From: Chitinophaga pinensis
GTDB taxonomy: Bacteria > Bacteroidota > Bacteroidia > Chitinophagales > Chitinophagaceae
Direction of reading: 5' to 3'
NCBI GenBank assembly: GCA_945876095.1
Contig: CAMCMP010000019.1
Coordinates: 1 to 64,000 of the forward strand
Length of the DNA: 64,000 bases
The notes under the pieces are model-generated. The model saw only the letters and a list, made by a program, of their open reading frames with translations, ran no database searches and had not been told where the DNA came from. A program made the position numbers and the translations under genes. Shown here piece after piece: positions 1-9,761 of this stretch (position 1 is the stretch's first letter; each line of letters begins with the position of its first letter).

Positions 1-164
1 TTAAAGTAAAAAATAACCTTGTATTGCCATCCCTTTTTCCAAAATGAACATGGGGGTCGACTATTAAAATAAATTAACAATTCAACAAAACCAATACTTT
101 CAACCGATAAAAATTACATTTTTAAGTTTAGTCGGTTGGTAGTGATAAATTATATAAAACTAGT

Positions 165-923
165 TTGCCTAGTTATTCTAATTATGAAGATATCTTAAAA
201 GTATCTAATTGTAATTCTTATAATGATGAAGAATTAGCAGAAGTTGTTTTTAAAAAAACTTTAGTTTTTTTAAAAAAAATCAAATCAGAAGTCATCCAAA
301 TAACTGATACAGACGCGTATAGTTTACTAGCTGTAATTAACCCAATCCTTGAAAATAAAACAAACTGTATTAATATTTTGGATTTTGGAGGTGCCTGCGG
401 CGCTCACTATTTTCAATTGAGAAGCTTAATTGAAAATAATATATCGTTGAATTGGGTTGTTGTTGAAACCTCTAACATGGTAAAATATGGGAAAAAGTTG
501 GAAACAGAAGAACTTTCATTTTGTGAAAATATTAGCGATGCCATAGAGAAGCTTGGACATTTTGATCTTATTCATACATCTGGAACACTTCATTGCCTGA
601 GCACCCCGCAAATTTTTTTATCAGACTTGTTGAATTGCAATTCAAAATGGTTACTTTTTAATAGACTTGTACTAAATGAGCAAGAGAAGGATATTTTCAC
701 TATTTACTCGTCTATGTTAAGTTGGAATGGAATTGGAGAATTACCAAAAGGGCATGTAGATAGAATAATTAAATACCCATTTTTTATTTTTTCAGAAAGG
801 AGGTTTTATTCCTTTCTAAATATAAAATATAAAGTCATTGCTAAATTTAATGAAAGAACTAGAATATATTCAGTGAAAAGTGCAAAAATTGTTAGTTATG
901 GAATATTATGCAAACTAAAATAA
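165..923 (+). CDS. TIGR04325-type methyltransferase, N-terminus uncertain
   Basis: This looks like a SAM-dependent methyltransferase of the TIGR04325 (LIC12133) family, often found in O-antigen and capsule loci. The SAM-binding glycine motif ILDFGGACGAH is at about residues 71-81, followed by a HTSGTLHCL stretch typical of the family. The only in-frame start is a TTG at 165; the ATG at 184 is out of frame. The frame stays open upstream only to a stop at 129. Family members usually have a longer N-terminus, so the gene may be N-terminally truncated or use an unusual start. It is very AT-rich and precedes the Wzy-like gene. The substrate is unknown. Confidence 0.6.
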   Translation: MPSYSNYEDILKVSNCNSYNDEELAEVVFKKTLVFLKKIKSEVIQITDTDAYSLLAVINPILENKTNCINILDFGGACGAHYFQLRSLIENNISLNWVVVETSNMVKYGKKLETEELSFCENISDAIEKLGHFDLIHTSGTLHCLSTPQIFLSDLLNCNSKWLLFNRLVLNEQEKDIFTIYSSMLSWNGIGELPKGHVDRIIKYPFFIFSERRFYSFLNIKYKVIAKFNERTRIYSVKSAKIVSYGILCKLK

Positions 924-1046
924 TTTATTTACTTGGATTCGTATTTACAAAGTAAATTAAAGTATCATAACTACAATTAATTTTAAGTAATTTATAATTA
1001 AATAAAACATCTAAATTTTAGATTCTAAAATTTCGCTAATTCTAAC

Positions 1047-2309
1047 ATGACAATAACTTTATCTAAAAAAAAGCTACTTTCAGCAATATCATTTTTATTA
1101 ATTATGGTATTTTGGGCTTCATTGTTCAGTGGTGGTATTTTTGCTAAAATTGGATATATCAAAGGGCAAATTATTTTAATTGCACTTTGGTTTATTTCTA
1201 TTTTTTTTTCAGGCCAAAAGGTGAAAATTACTGCAATAAGTAATATAATTGCTCATTCCACTCAAGTATTTTTATTATTTGTGTTTTTTCTCATTAATCT
1301 TTTTTATTGGTTGCTAGGTAGAGGCGATAATATGGCTTACGGTTCTCTAGTTAAATCATTAATCTTGGCTGTACTTTATATTACTATTCTTGTACAACTT
1401 AAAAATAATATTCAGAATTATAGGCTTGCTACTATAATTATTATAGTTATATACGCTCTAATTTCAATATATACAATCCCAATATTATTCTTTAACCCTT
1501 TTATTGCACGTTTATATGAGTTTGGAAAAGATGAAATTCCCTGGTTTGGTTCTTGGAGCTTTTTTCTTCCAATTGGAATGGCAATGCCATGCTTTATCGC
1601 GACATCATTAAAAGAGAGCGGGTTTTTTAAATTTTTTTTGTTAGCATCTTGTTTTATTATTTCAATAATGGTAATATTATCTACTTTTGCAGCTTCAATA
1701 TTATTGCTCATTATGGGAGTATTAGGATTATACTACCAAACTGTAAAAAACAAGTCTAAATTTGTTATGGGTATTGGGGCTATATTATTTTTCATTGTTT
1801 TATTTTTAAGTTTACTAGACATAAGTGAGTTACCACAAATTGAACATATGTTTTATAAAATACCTGCAATATTTAATACATCGGCTGGGATAGACGAAAA
1901 TGACCCCCGGATAAGGATAACCTTGATTGAGGTTTCTTTAAATACTTTTATTCACAACCCCTTATTTGGAGTTGGTCTTTTTGAAGCGAAAAGCGATGGT
2001 AATAATCTTATTGGTTTTCATTCAGGAATTATTGATGGGTTAGCTCAATATGGTTTATTTGGAATAATCTGGTATTTTGGCTTCTTGATATTGTGCTTCA
2101 AAAGATTGCTTCATTCTGTTAAATTTGATACCAACTATTTAATTAATCAAGCACGTTTAATCTCCTTTATTCTATTTTTTATTGCATTGCTTGGAAACCC
2201 AGTTTTAATTGAATCAACTTTTTGTAGTTTAGTTTTTATCCTTGTGTTTTCCCCTGTAATAAATAATAAAATTGTTAAAACTAAACTTGTGGTCATAAGA
2301 GAAAAATAA
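1047..2309 (+). CDS. O-antigen polymerase/ligase-like membrane protein (Wzy-type)
   Basis: This polytopic inner-membrane protein of 420 residues has about ten hydrophobic segments. A large periplasmic loop near residues 275-335 carries the Wzy_C-like signature HNPLFGVG followed by a conserved HS and the stretch LAQYGLFG. Proteins of this family polymerise lipid-linked repeat units (Wzy) or ligate O-antigen to lipid A (WaaL), and sequence alone does not separate the two. Its place among glycosyltransferase genes favours a polymerase. A second Wzy-like protein lies at 40951-42312, so the window probably encodes two polymerisation systems. The gene is extremely AT-rich. Confidence 0.75.
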   Translation: MTITLSKKKLLSAISFLLIMVFWASLFSGGIFAKIGYIKGQIILIALWFISIFFSGQKVKITAISNIIAHSTQVFLLFVFFLINLFYWLLGRGDNMAYGSLVKSLILAVLYITILVQLKNNIQNYRLATIIIIVIYALISIYTIPILFFNPFIARLYEFGKDEIPWFGSWSFFLPIGMAMPCFIATSLKESGFFKFFLLASCFIISIMVILSTFAASILLLIMGVLGLYYQTVKNKSKFVMGIGAILFFIVLFLSLLDISELPQIEHMFYKIPAIFNTSAGIDENDPRIRITLIEVSLNTFIHNPLFGVGLFEAKSDGNNLIGFHSGIIDGLAQYGLFGIIWYFGFLILCFKRLLHSVKFDTNYLINQARLISFILFFIALLGNPVLIESTFCSLVFILVFSPVINNKIVKTKLVVIREK

Positions 2310-2345
2310 TTCATCTTTAAGCAATTAAAAAATCTAAAAATTATA

Positions 2346-3083
2346 ATGAAAATGATTTTAAATTTCATTTTATATTTAAATCGATCGAAAAGTTTAAGAA
2401 AATTAAATGAACTTATTGGTTGGCACCCCTTACGTAATCAGGCTTGGGCTAATAGACAAAACTATGAACCTGAAGTAAGGGGGATAATAAAAAAAATTGT
2501 TAATAAAGGGTGGGTTTGTATTGATATAGGTTCAAATATTGGTATAGTAACAGATATGTTAGCCGTTCAAACAGGGCCGCATGGACTGGTTATAGCTTTC
2601 GAAGCATTCAAGGCAAATGCCAAGCAGTCAAGCAAATACCTCAAAAAAGAAATAAAAGCTGGTAATATTAAGGTGAATAACTTGGCTGTTTCAGATGGCT
2701 GTTCGGATCATCTTTGGTTATATCCTGGTCGAAATAGCGCAGCTGGTGAATGGAACATAAAAGGACACGATCTGAATGGTAATAAAACGCAGGCTCGTTT
2801 AAAAGTCAATTCAACTTCATTAGATACCTTTTTTTCAAAAGATTTTAAAGTCAATTTCATTCAAATCGACGTCGAGGGTGCTGGCGGTCAAGTCCTTAAA
2901 GGAGCAAAAGGAATTATTGAAAAATCGCTTCCAATAATTCTTATGGAATTCCATGACGAGTATGAATGGGATGCGAGAAAACAATTATTGGGAATTGGGT
3001 ATCATTTTTATAATCTAGATGGAACTTCAATTGAAGACAATGAAACTAATCGGGTGTATTTGTGTTATGCAGTACATCAATAA
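2346..3083 (+). CDS. FkbM family methyltransferase
   Basis: This SAM-dependent methyltransferase of the FkbM family probably O-methylates a sugar of the surface glycan. The SAM motif CIDIGSNIG is at about residues 57-65. The diagnostic FkbM stretch IQIDVEGAGGQVLKGA is near 173-188, followed by MEFHDE. It is the first of three FkbM genes in the cluster (others at 7972 and 9762). The start is the ATG at 2346, and the stop overlaps the possible GTG start of the exostosin-like gene. The acceptor sugar cannot be read from the sequence. Confidence 0.8.
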   Translation: MKMILNFILYLNRSKSLRKLNELIGWHPLRNQAWANRQNYEPEVRGIIKKIVNKGWVCIDIGSNIGIVTDMLAVQTGPHGLVIAFEAFKANAKQSSKYLKKEIKAGNIKVNNLAVSDGCSDHLWLYPGRNSAAGEWNIKGHDLNGNKTQARLKVNSTSLDTFFSKDFKVNFIQIDVEGAGGQVLKGAKGIIEKSLPIILMEFHDEYEWDARKQLLGIGYHFYNLDGTSIEDNETNRVYLCYAVHQ

Positions 3084-4186
3084 TTAAAAATGAAACCTAT
3101 CTTAGACAAGTGCATTTGAAAATATATACTGACAAAGATTTTGTAAGGAATGGCGCTATTTATAATTATATCCCATTAATGTATCCTTTTTGGGGTGAGT
3201 GTGACTCCACAAAGAGCCATATTGATATTGGTCGTTTCGACGAATACACGAAAAATGGTCACATATTTTTCTCTTTAGCTTCGATAGAGGAATCAGATGT
3301 GGTAATATTGCCTAGTGAATGGCCTGAAGGGGGTGATTATCCAGAAGCTCAAATGCTATTGCAATTTGCAGCGGTCTGGAAAAAACCGATAATTGTATTT
3401 TTTAATAGTGATTCAATGGAAAAGATTCCTGTTGATAATGCAATTATTTTTCGCACTTCATTTTATGCATCAGAAAAAAAAGAAAATGAATTTGCTTTAC
3501 CAGGATGGAACATTGATTTTCTGAATTATGTTCCGGAATGTGTTATCAAAAAAAAAACAACCGTGCCCACAGTAAGCTATTGTGGTTATGTTGATTATTA
3601 TAATGTATTTGGCAAAAGTTTTATCTATCAGCTTCTTCGTACCATCCGGTATGGAAAAGACTCTAACCCAGGCAAAGCCTTACGGGGCAGAGCTGTGAGG
3701 AAGCTGCGTAAGAGCGCGATTGTAAATACAGAGTTTATAATACGTTCAAGAACTTTGCAATACAAAACAGACTCAGCAGAAATCTTACGGATGGAGTACG
3801 TTAAGAATATAATGAATGCCGATTATGCATTGGTAGTAAGAGGGAAAGGAAACTTTTCTTATCGTTTATACGAAGTACTCAGTTGTGGCAGAATCCCTGT
3901 TTTTGTAAATACCGATTGTGTTTTACCTTTTGATCATATCATCGACTGGAAAAAATACATGGTATGGGTAGAGGCAAGCGACATACATAAAATAGCAGAA
4001 AAGGTAGCCGAGTTTCACGCATCTCTTTCTGAACAGGAATTTAAGCAACTACAATTGTCTATCCGGAAACTTTACGACGAATGGATCAAACCTACAGCAT
4101 TTTATGCGAACCTTTGGCGCTGCTTACCAGGTAAAATGTTAGAAAAAAGTCAGCTAAATAATAATAACAGTTTTAGAAATGCCTGA
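3062..4186 (+). CDS. exostosin-family (GT47-like) glycosyltransferase
   Basis: This is a probable cytoplasmic glycosyltransferase resembling exostosin/GT47 proteins. The N-terminal part has the VVILPSEWPE region. The C-terminal half has the typical stretch in which a short basic patch (VRGKGNFSYRLYE, about 259-271) precedes CGRIPVFVNT. The start is uncertain. The longest form begins at GTG 3062 inside the preceding gene, but similarity appears to begin at KIYTDKDF, so GTG 3110 or TTG 3116 are alternatives. Its 3' end overlaps the next gene by 8 bp, implying translational coupling. Composition shifts from AT-rich to more GC-rich within this gene, near 3.6 kb. Confidence 0.65.
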   Translation: MLCSTSIIKNETYLRQVHLKIYTDKDFVRNGAIYNYIPLMYPFWGECDSTKSHIDIGRFDEYTKNGHIFFSLASIEESDVVILPSEWPEGGDYPEAQMLLQFAAVWKKPIIVFFNSDSMEKIPVDNAIIFRTSFYASEKKENEFALPGWNIDFLNYVPECVIKKKTTVPTVSYCGYVDYYNVFGKSFIYQLLRTIRYGKDSNPGKALRGRAVRKLRKSAIVNTEFIIRSRTLQYKTDSAEILRMEYVKNIMNADYALVVRGKGNFSYRLYEVLSCGRIPVFVNTDCVLPFDHIIDWKKYMVWVEASDIHKIAEKVAEFHASLSEQEFKQLQLSIRKLYDEWIKPTAFYANLWRCLPGKMLEKSQLNNNNSFRNA

Positions 4187-5939
4187 AAATTATTTCCAGA
4201 ATGATAAGACAGTAGTGCCGGATAATGTTAGAATTACCTTCGGTATAATCGTATTAAATGGGTTGCCTTTCATTGAATATAATCTTCGTGCACTGTATCC
4301 TTTCGCACACCAGATAGTGGTTGTGGAAGGAGCCGCCCCATCGGCAAAACGTTTTGCATCGGAAACAGGACATTCGCTTGATGGTACACTTGATGTGCTG
4401 TATCGCTTTAAAAACGAAGAAGACCCTGAAAATAAAATATTGATTATTACTGCTGAAGACGAAGGGATGTCAGATGGATTCTGGTTAGAGAAAGATGAAA
4501 TGTCCCAGGCTTATGCTAAAAAAGCTGCCGGAAATTATTTGTGGCAAATAGATGGTGATGAATTTTACCTGGAAGATGACATGCACACCATCATCAGCAT
4601 GTTATCCATGGACCCTGACATTAAAGCGGTGTCTTTTCCAATGAAAACATTTTGGGGTTCACCGGATTACCTGGTAGACGGTTACTTTCTTAATAAATTT
4701 ATTGTTCACCGCATCTTTGCATGGGGTCCGGAGTACAAGTATCTTTCGCACCGACCCGTAACGGTGACAGATGAAAACGCAACAGACCTCCGCACGATTA
4801 AATGGCTCAGCCATGAGGATATCCGTGGAATGGGGATTTATATGTATCATTTCGAACTTATTTTTCCAAAACAGGTTATAGAGAAATGCGGATATTATGC
4901 AGGTGCAGAATGGACTACCGCATTACAGAAAGCAAATGAATGGGTAAATACCTCTTATTTGAAATTAGACAAGCCGTTCAGGGTTCACATGATGTATTTA
5001 CATATTAGCTGGCTTGAAAAGTACAAAGGAAAACTTCCCGCGCAGATTGAATGTATGCGAAAAGATGTTAATGAGAACCGGTATGAAGGGATCGCGTTTC
5101 GAAATATGACTGATGCAGATGAATTGATTGATACCACGGGTTACCTGGTTTCTACAAGCATGCTTAAAACATGGCTTCCTTTAGATAAAAAATTAAGCGG
5201 TATGAAGACATGGTTTAAAAGGACACTCCTTGGCAGATCTATGATAAAAATAAAGAACACACTAAAGGGACAACTGACACCCATAGAACAAAAAGAAGTA
5301 TCGAAAAAATTGTCAGATGGTTGGAAATCTTCATCTATTCCAGCTAAGCAAAAACAATTAACGGAAGAAGAGCTTGATAAAATGTATGAAGGTTCGGTTG
5401 TTAAACCATTCCAGGTGTTAGCGGACAGTATAAAAATGATTGGCAGCGAAGACCAAAGTATTATTGAGATTGGATGCAGCACAGGTTATTATTATGAAGT
5501 ACTAACATACTTACTAAATAGAAAGGTCAATTACACCGGGGTGGATTATTCGGAAGCGATGATCAAAGAAGCAACTGATTCGTACAAAGAAGTGCCCTTT
5601 AAAATAGCAGACGCTACTGCATTGCCGTTTGCAGATAAATCGTTTGATGTAGTTGTTTCAAGTTGTTGTTTATTACATATTCCTGAGTATGTGAAAGCTA
5701 TTACCGAATCTGCACGGATCTCCAATCGATGGGTTATTTTTCACCGAACACCAATAATAAAAGGTCATACAACGCATTTTAAAAAGAAGGCATATGGTGT
5801 GTTATGTGTTGAAATTCATTTTAATGAAAATGAGTTTATGGGATTGTGCCTTGAAAACAAACTTTTGCTAAGGCATACTTTCGTCATTTTTGTAAACGCA
5901 GAGTCCTCGCAGAAAACATTTATTTTTGAAAGGGTGTAA
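4179..5939 (+). CDS. glycosyltransferase-methyltransferase fusion protein
   Basis: This 586-residue protein has two catalytic modules. The N-terminal part (about 10-300) looks like a GT2-related GT-A glycosyltransferase: it starts with FGIIVLNGLPFIEYNLRAL, and QIDGDEF at about 125-131 supplies the DxD-type metal site. The C-terminal part (about 400-540) is a class I SAM methyltransferase with IIEIGCSTGYY at about 428 and GVDYSEAM, the acidic loop of the fold. A linker rich in K and E joins them. The fusion suggests that one polypeptide adds a sugar and methylates the product, which is an inference. It overlaps the preceding gene by 8 bp. Confidence 0.75.
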   Translation: MPENYFQNDKTVVPDNVRITFGIIVLNGLPFIEYNLRALYPFAHQIVVVEGAAPSAKRFASETGHSLDGTLDVLYRFKNEEDPENKILIITAEDEGMSDGFWLEKDEMSQAYAKKAAGNYLWQIDGDEFYLEDDMHTIISMLSMDPDIKAVSFPMKTFWGSPDYLVDGYFLNKFIVHRIFAWGPEYKYLSHRPVTVTDENATDLRTIKWLSHEDIRGMGIYMYHFELIFPKQVIEKCGYYAGAEWTTALQKANEWVNTSYLKLDKPFRVHMMYLHISWLEKYKGKLPAQIECMRKDVNENRYEGIAFRNMTDADELIDTTGYLVSTSMLKTWLPLDKKLSGMKTWFKRTLLGRSMIKIKNTLKGQLTPIEQKEVSKKLSDGWKSSSIPAKQKQLTEEELDKMYEGSVVKPFQVLADSIKMIGSEDQSIIEIGCSTGYYYEVLTYLLNRKVNYTGVDYSEAMIKEATDSYKEVPFKIADATALPFADKSFDVVVSSCCLLHIPEYVKAITESARISNRWVIFHRTPIIKGHTTHFKKKAYGVLCVEIHFNENEFMGLCLENKLLLRHTFVIFVNAESSQKTFIFERV

Positions 5940-5994
5940 AAGACGGCATGTGTAGCATGGTATTTAATTTATTAAAATAGAACAACTATCCGCA

Positions 5995-6966
5995 GTGACT
6001 AATTTCTGTACTTACTTTGATACCAACTATATTCACAAGGGGTTGGCGCTATATGATTCACTTATCGCACAAAAAGACCCTTTTACACTTTGGGTCTTAT
6101 GTTTTGATGATAGATCATATGAGGTCTTAAAAGCGCTGGATCTTCCTGGCATCAAGCTTATTACTGAAAAAGAATTTGAACACAATGATGAGGCACTTGT
6201 TGCCGTTAAATCATCCAGAACACGAGTAGAATATTATTGGACATCTACTGCTAGCCTGCCTTTGTATATCTTCAAACAGGATCCATCTATCGTTATACTT
6301 ATTTACCTCGATGCAGACACATATTTTTTTTCATCGCCATCGGCAATCCTTACAGAGCTAGGCGATGGAAATGTAATGATCGTGCCACACGATTACTCAG
6401 TTGAATTTAAGGATCATCTAGAAGCCGGTATTTATAATGTCGGGATCATGGCTTTCCGAAATAACAAAGCCTCGTTGGAATGTCTCCAATGGTGGCGTGA
6501 GCGTTGCATAGAATGGTGCTTCTGGAAGTATGAGAATGGCCAGATAGGCGACCAAGCTTACCTGAATGATTGGCCAGAGCGCTTTGATAAAGTGGTGGTT
6601 TGCAAAAACATCGGTATCAATGCAGCACCATGGAACGTGGCTAAGTATGGAGTGAACATTATCAATGGGCAGTATTTTATCGCATCTACGCCGCTTGTGT
6701 GTTATCATTTTCATTATGTGCGGATCTGTACTAACAAACTCGTATTTATCGGCGGATTTAAGATCAATCTGCCCACGCGGGTTCTGGGCCTGATATATCG
6801 CCCATATATCCATGCATTGGAAAGAGCAAAGGACCTCTTATATAAATACAAATTCCCTATTGAAATACCGAAATCTGGTGTACCCTGGCGTTATATAACA
6901 GGACGGATTGCCAAAAAACAACCAGTTAAACACTTTTTATGGTTGAGGAAAAATGATACTGTTTGA
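5995..6966 (+). CDS. GT8-like glycosyltransferase (GC-richer copy)
   Basis: This 323-residue GT-A fold glycosyltransferase has CTYFDTNYIHKGLALYDSL at its start and the metal-binding YLDADTYFF at about residues 102-110, as in GT8-like retaining enzymes. GDQAYLNDW further on matches the conserved acceptor-side region. It is clearly related to the enzyme at 14087-15046 (same N-terminal FD.NYI, LDxD and DQ.YL.DWP landmarks), but the two differ sharply in base composition. The start is GTG at 5995, with no better ATG in frame nearby. Its stop overlaps the next start (TGATG), so the two are probably translated together. Donor sugar is unknown. Confidence 0.7.
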   Translation: MTNFCTYFDTNYIHKGLALYDSLIAQKDPFTLWVLCFDDRSYEVLKALDLPGIKLITEKEFEHNDEALVAVKSSRTRVEYYWTSTASLPLYIFKQDPSIVILIYLDADTYFFSSPSAILTELGDGNVMIVPHDYSVEFKDHLEAGIYNVGIMAFRNNKASLECLQWWRERCIEWCFWKYENGQIGDQAYLNDWPERFDKVVVCKNIGINAAPWNVAKYGVNIINGQYFIASTPLVCYHFHYVRICTNKLVFIGGFKINLPTRVLGLIYRPYIHALERAKDLLYKYKFPIEIPKSGVPWRYITGRIAKKQPVKHFLWLRKNDTV

Positions 6967-7898
6967 TGCGTACGGCAAAAGATCCGGCAGTAAAGAACCT
7001 TTTTGGCTATCCAAAATTTAATGGCAGCGGATTAGGTAACCTGATATGGATATGGGCGAAATGTTTTGTTTGGTGTAAAGATCATCATACAGAAATGATC
7101 GCACCGGGATGGGCGCAGTTTCACCCGGGACGCTTTCTTAAACGGGATATTGACCTGCGTTTTTATAAAGGGTATTTTACAAATAAAGGATACACCAAAG
7201 GGCTGGCAAAATATTATAAGTTATTAGCCTACGGATCCATTCCCTCGGAAAACTTTGATGATACGCAGCATAACATTACAGCGCTCAAAAAGACTGTTGT
7301 CGTATTCTCGGGGTTGGGAGAATTTACACCACTGATAGGGCGTCATAAAGAAGTACATAACGAATTATTACGTATCGCCGATCCGCATTGTTTGCCTGCA
7401 AAACAAGCACATTCATTTATTGCAATACATATCAGGCGCGGAGACTTTAGCAAAGGAACAGTCGAGGACCTGAGAAATGGAAAGACCAACCTGCAGATCC
7501 CTATTGAATGGTATGTTTCCGCTTTACGGGTACTCAGAAAAGAAACGGGTTCTTTAGGTAAAGTAATATTATTCTCCGACGGAACTGATGAGGAACTATC
7601 TCCTTTATTACTTGAATCAAATGTAGAGCGCTCTACCCAGAACAATGCATTAAAAGATCTGTTACAAATGTCTTACGGGGCTGCTTTGATCGCATCGCGT
7701 TCTTCGTTCAGCCTTTGGGCATCGTACCTTGGGCAGATCCCAACCGTGTATTACAAAGGGGCGCGTCCGTGGCATGAAGACATTGTTGACCCTGGTTCAG
7801 GTAGTGGTTTAGAGATCGAATGGGATGACGATACCTCTTTTGAAACGACATTCATAAAAACAATTTGTACGCGGCTGGCATCAGGCAAGGAAGCATAA
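6966..7898 (+). CDS. alpha-1,2-fucosyltransferase-like glycosyltransferase (GT11)
   Basis: This protein resembles GT11 alpha-1,2-fucosyltransferases, which transfer L-fucose from GDP-fucose. The hallmark HIRRGD motif is at residues 155-160, and SYGAALIASRSSFSLWAS near the C-terminus matches the nucleotide-binding end of the family. FNGSGLGNLIW at the N-terminus corresponds to the usual GGLGNQ-type loop but is degenerate, so donor specificity is less certain. I chose the ATG at 6966, which overlaps the previous stop as TGATG, over the TTG one codon upstream. No GDP-fucose synthesis genes are visible in the window. Confidence 0.7.
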   Translation: MRTAKDPAVKNLFGYPKFNGSGLGNLIWIWAKCFVWCKDHHTEMIAPGWAQFHPGRFLKRDIDLRFYKGYFTNKGYTKGLAKYYKLLAYGSIPSENFDDTQHNITALKKTVVVFSGLGEFTPLIGRHKEVHNELLRIADPHCLPAKQAHSFIAIHIRRGDFSKGTVEDLRNGKTNLQIPIEWYVSALRVLRKETGSLGKVILFSDGTDEELSPLLLESNVERSTQNNALKDLLQMSYGAALIASRSSFSLWASYLGQIPTVYYKGARPWHEDIVDPGSGSGLEIEWDDDTSFETTFIKTICTRLASGKEA

Positions 7899-7971
7899 CA
7901 GCAGTGGAGAAATATCTCAAAATTCAATTCATCTTCGGACACCGGAACAGCAGGAAAAAAACAAAAAGGCA

Positions 7972-8694
7972 ATGCAGATAAAAAATTTGATCCATAAGAT
8001 CTCCAGGAAAATAGGATTTGATTTTCACCGTTATTCGGCGGATCATTTTCCGGAACTTAAACGTGCCAGGGTTATAGAAAAAGGAAACATCAACCTAGTA
8101 TTGGATGTTGGCGCAAGCGAAGGTTTTTATGGAGAAGAATTGAGAGAGACCGGCTACAAAGAGAGAATCATTTCTTTTGAACCCCTGGCAGATTCTTTTC
8201 AAAGTTTAAAGAAACGTTCAGCTGGAGATGACAAGTGGGATTGTTATAACATGGCGTTGGGAGAAACAAACAGCGAAATGGAAATGAGTGTTTCGGGCCG
8301 AATTACCAGCAGCTCTTTACTGCCTATGACAGAAACACATATTAACGCAATATCATCCAGTGCCACTGTATCAAAAGAACTGATACAGATCAGAACGCTG
8401 AATTCTTTCCTGGGTATTGGTATCCGCGCCGGGGAAAGGATCTATCTTAAAATAGATGTACAGGGTTTCGAGATGTTTGTATTAAAAGGTGCAGATAGGA
8501 TATTTGACCAGGTACAGGTAATAGAACTGGAGCTTTCATTAACACCATTATACCAGGGTGGACCTTTATTTATAGATATGATCAAACACATGGAGACCCT
8601 CGGCTTTATGATGGTAAGTCTTACACCCGTGTTTTCAGACCCGCAAACAGACCAGCTATTGCAGGTTGACGGCATTTTTAAAAGAAAGGGTTAG
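7972..8694 (+). CDS. FkbM family methyltransferase
   Basis: This is the second FkbM-type SAM methyltransferase of the locus (240 residues). The SAM motif LDVGASEGFYG is at about residues 44-54. YLKIDVQGFEMFVLKGA (near 157-173) is the classic FkbM signature, followed by an IELELSL strand. The start is ATG at 7972. Upstream, 73 bases separate it from the fucosyltransferase. It probably methylates a hydroxyl on a glycan residue made by the adjacent transferases. The exact acceptor cannot be derived from sequence. Confidence 0.82.
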   Translation: MQIKNLIHKISRKIGFDFHRYSADHFPELKRARVIEKGNINLVLDVGASEGFYGEELRETGYKERIISFEPLADSFQSLKKRSAGDDKWDCYNMALGETNSEMEMSVSGRITSSSLLPMTETHINAISSSATVSKELIQIRTLNSFLGIGIRAGERIYLKIDVQGFEMFVLKGADRIFDQVQVIELELSLTPLYQGGPLFIDMIKHMETLGFMMVSLTPVFSDPQTDQLLQVDGIFKRKG

Positions 8695-8765
8695 AATCGC
8701 TAAACATCATAGCCTAATTTTTTCAGGAAGGATACAGTTATTTTATAGTTGAGTAAATATTTAGA

Positions 8766-9719
8766 ATGCTTACTTTTTTATCAAGTCCAAAACCATTTAA
8801 AGGAAAAGACAAAGAGAACCAATACCGGGCGATCACGAATTGGTTGTCTGCAGCCGATGGTGCAGAGGTAATTCTCTACGGCGATTCGGCGGGTATTGAG
8901 GAAGCGGGGCGTGAGCTAAATGTGAAAGTGATAAAAGATGTTGAATCATCCTCATTGGGCGTTCCATACTTTGGAGCGATCACAGATCATGCTGCGGTTC
9001 ATGGAAAATATGATACACAGATCTATCTGAACTGTGATATTCTTCTATCGGGCATTTTCAAAGCATCGCAGGTGCTGAAAATGGAAAAATTTCTTTTTAT
9101 CGGTCAACGCATCGATCTTTCTGAAGGTGTAGTAGTTGAAGAGCCGTCTGCTTCTTTTAAAAAAATGGTTCATCGGTATTTTGGTGAGAAAAAAATAAGA
9201 ATGCATGAATCAACCGGCATCGATTATTTTATGTTCACTCGAAATATGTGGAAAGGGTTGCAACCTATCGTCATTGGCCGCGCGGGCTATGATAATGCCT
9301 TGCTTACTTTTTGTAAAGAAAATCAATATCCTATTATCGATGGCACACTTTCGGTGATCGCTTTGCACCAGTTCCACGATTACAATCATGTAAGCGGAAA
9401 TGAGAAACTTGTCTTTGGTGGTACAGATGCCAAACAGAATTTAACTGTCGCGGGAAAGTACAGCCTGCTATCCGTATCCGATGCAGATTATATTCTCGAC
9501 GATTATTCCCTGATCCACATACCCTGCCGTGGTGATACTTTGCGCAGTATGGAACTGGATATACGGTATATCAGGAAATGGCGTTATACAAGTTTGGGGA
9601 TAAGGGCAATTTGGCGGATATTGAACTCACTAAAACTCATAAGGAAAGAAGAATATACTATTGATACATTTATTAAGAACAGCCATCCCTTATTTGTAAA
9701 TAATACTTCGGTATCATAA
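8766..9719 (+). CDS. putative GT-A fold glycosyltransferase, family not recognised
   Basis: I do not recognise a named family. The 317-residue protein starts with LTFLSSPKPFKG and has an alternating strand-helix pattern. YLNCDILL at about residues 94-101 sits where GT-A enzymes carry a DxD-type metal site, although here it reads NCD. A later TGIDYFMFTRNMW segment resembles the acceptor-side region of nucleotide-diphospho-sugar transferases. It lies between two FkbM methyltransferase genes, which supports a role in glycan synthesis. Soluble, with no signal peptide or membrane helix. Function as a transferase is an inference. Confidence 0.5.
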   Translation: MLTFLSSPKPFKGKDKENQYRAITNWLSAADGAEVILYGDSAGIEEAGRELNVKVIKDVESSSLGVPYFGAITDHAAVHGKYDTQIYLNCDILLSGIFKASQVLKMEKFLFIGQRIDLSEGVVVEEPSASFKKMVHRYFGEKKIRMHESTGIDYFMFTRNMWKGLQPIVIGRAGYDNALLTFCKENQYPIIDGTLSVIALHQFHDYNHVSGNEKLVFGGTDAKQNLTVAGKYSLLSVSDADYILDDYSLIHIPCRGDTLRSMELDIRYIRKWRYTSLGIRAIWRILNSLKLIRKEEYTIDTFIKNSHPLFVNNTSVS

Positions 9720-9761
9720 AGAACACCATACGATCGAATAAAAGAATCTAAAAGCAGCATA

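Noticed and set aside
1..66. Reverse-strand frame reading VDPHVHFGKRDGNTRLFF at the left edge
   Set aside because: It looks protein-like, but a stop lies shortly upstream with no start codon between, and too little sequence is visible to support a gene.
5141..5482. 113-codon antisense frame in the GT-methyltransferase gene
   Set aside because: A shadow of the real coding frame. No start context or family features were seen.
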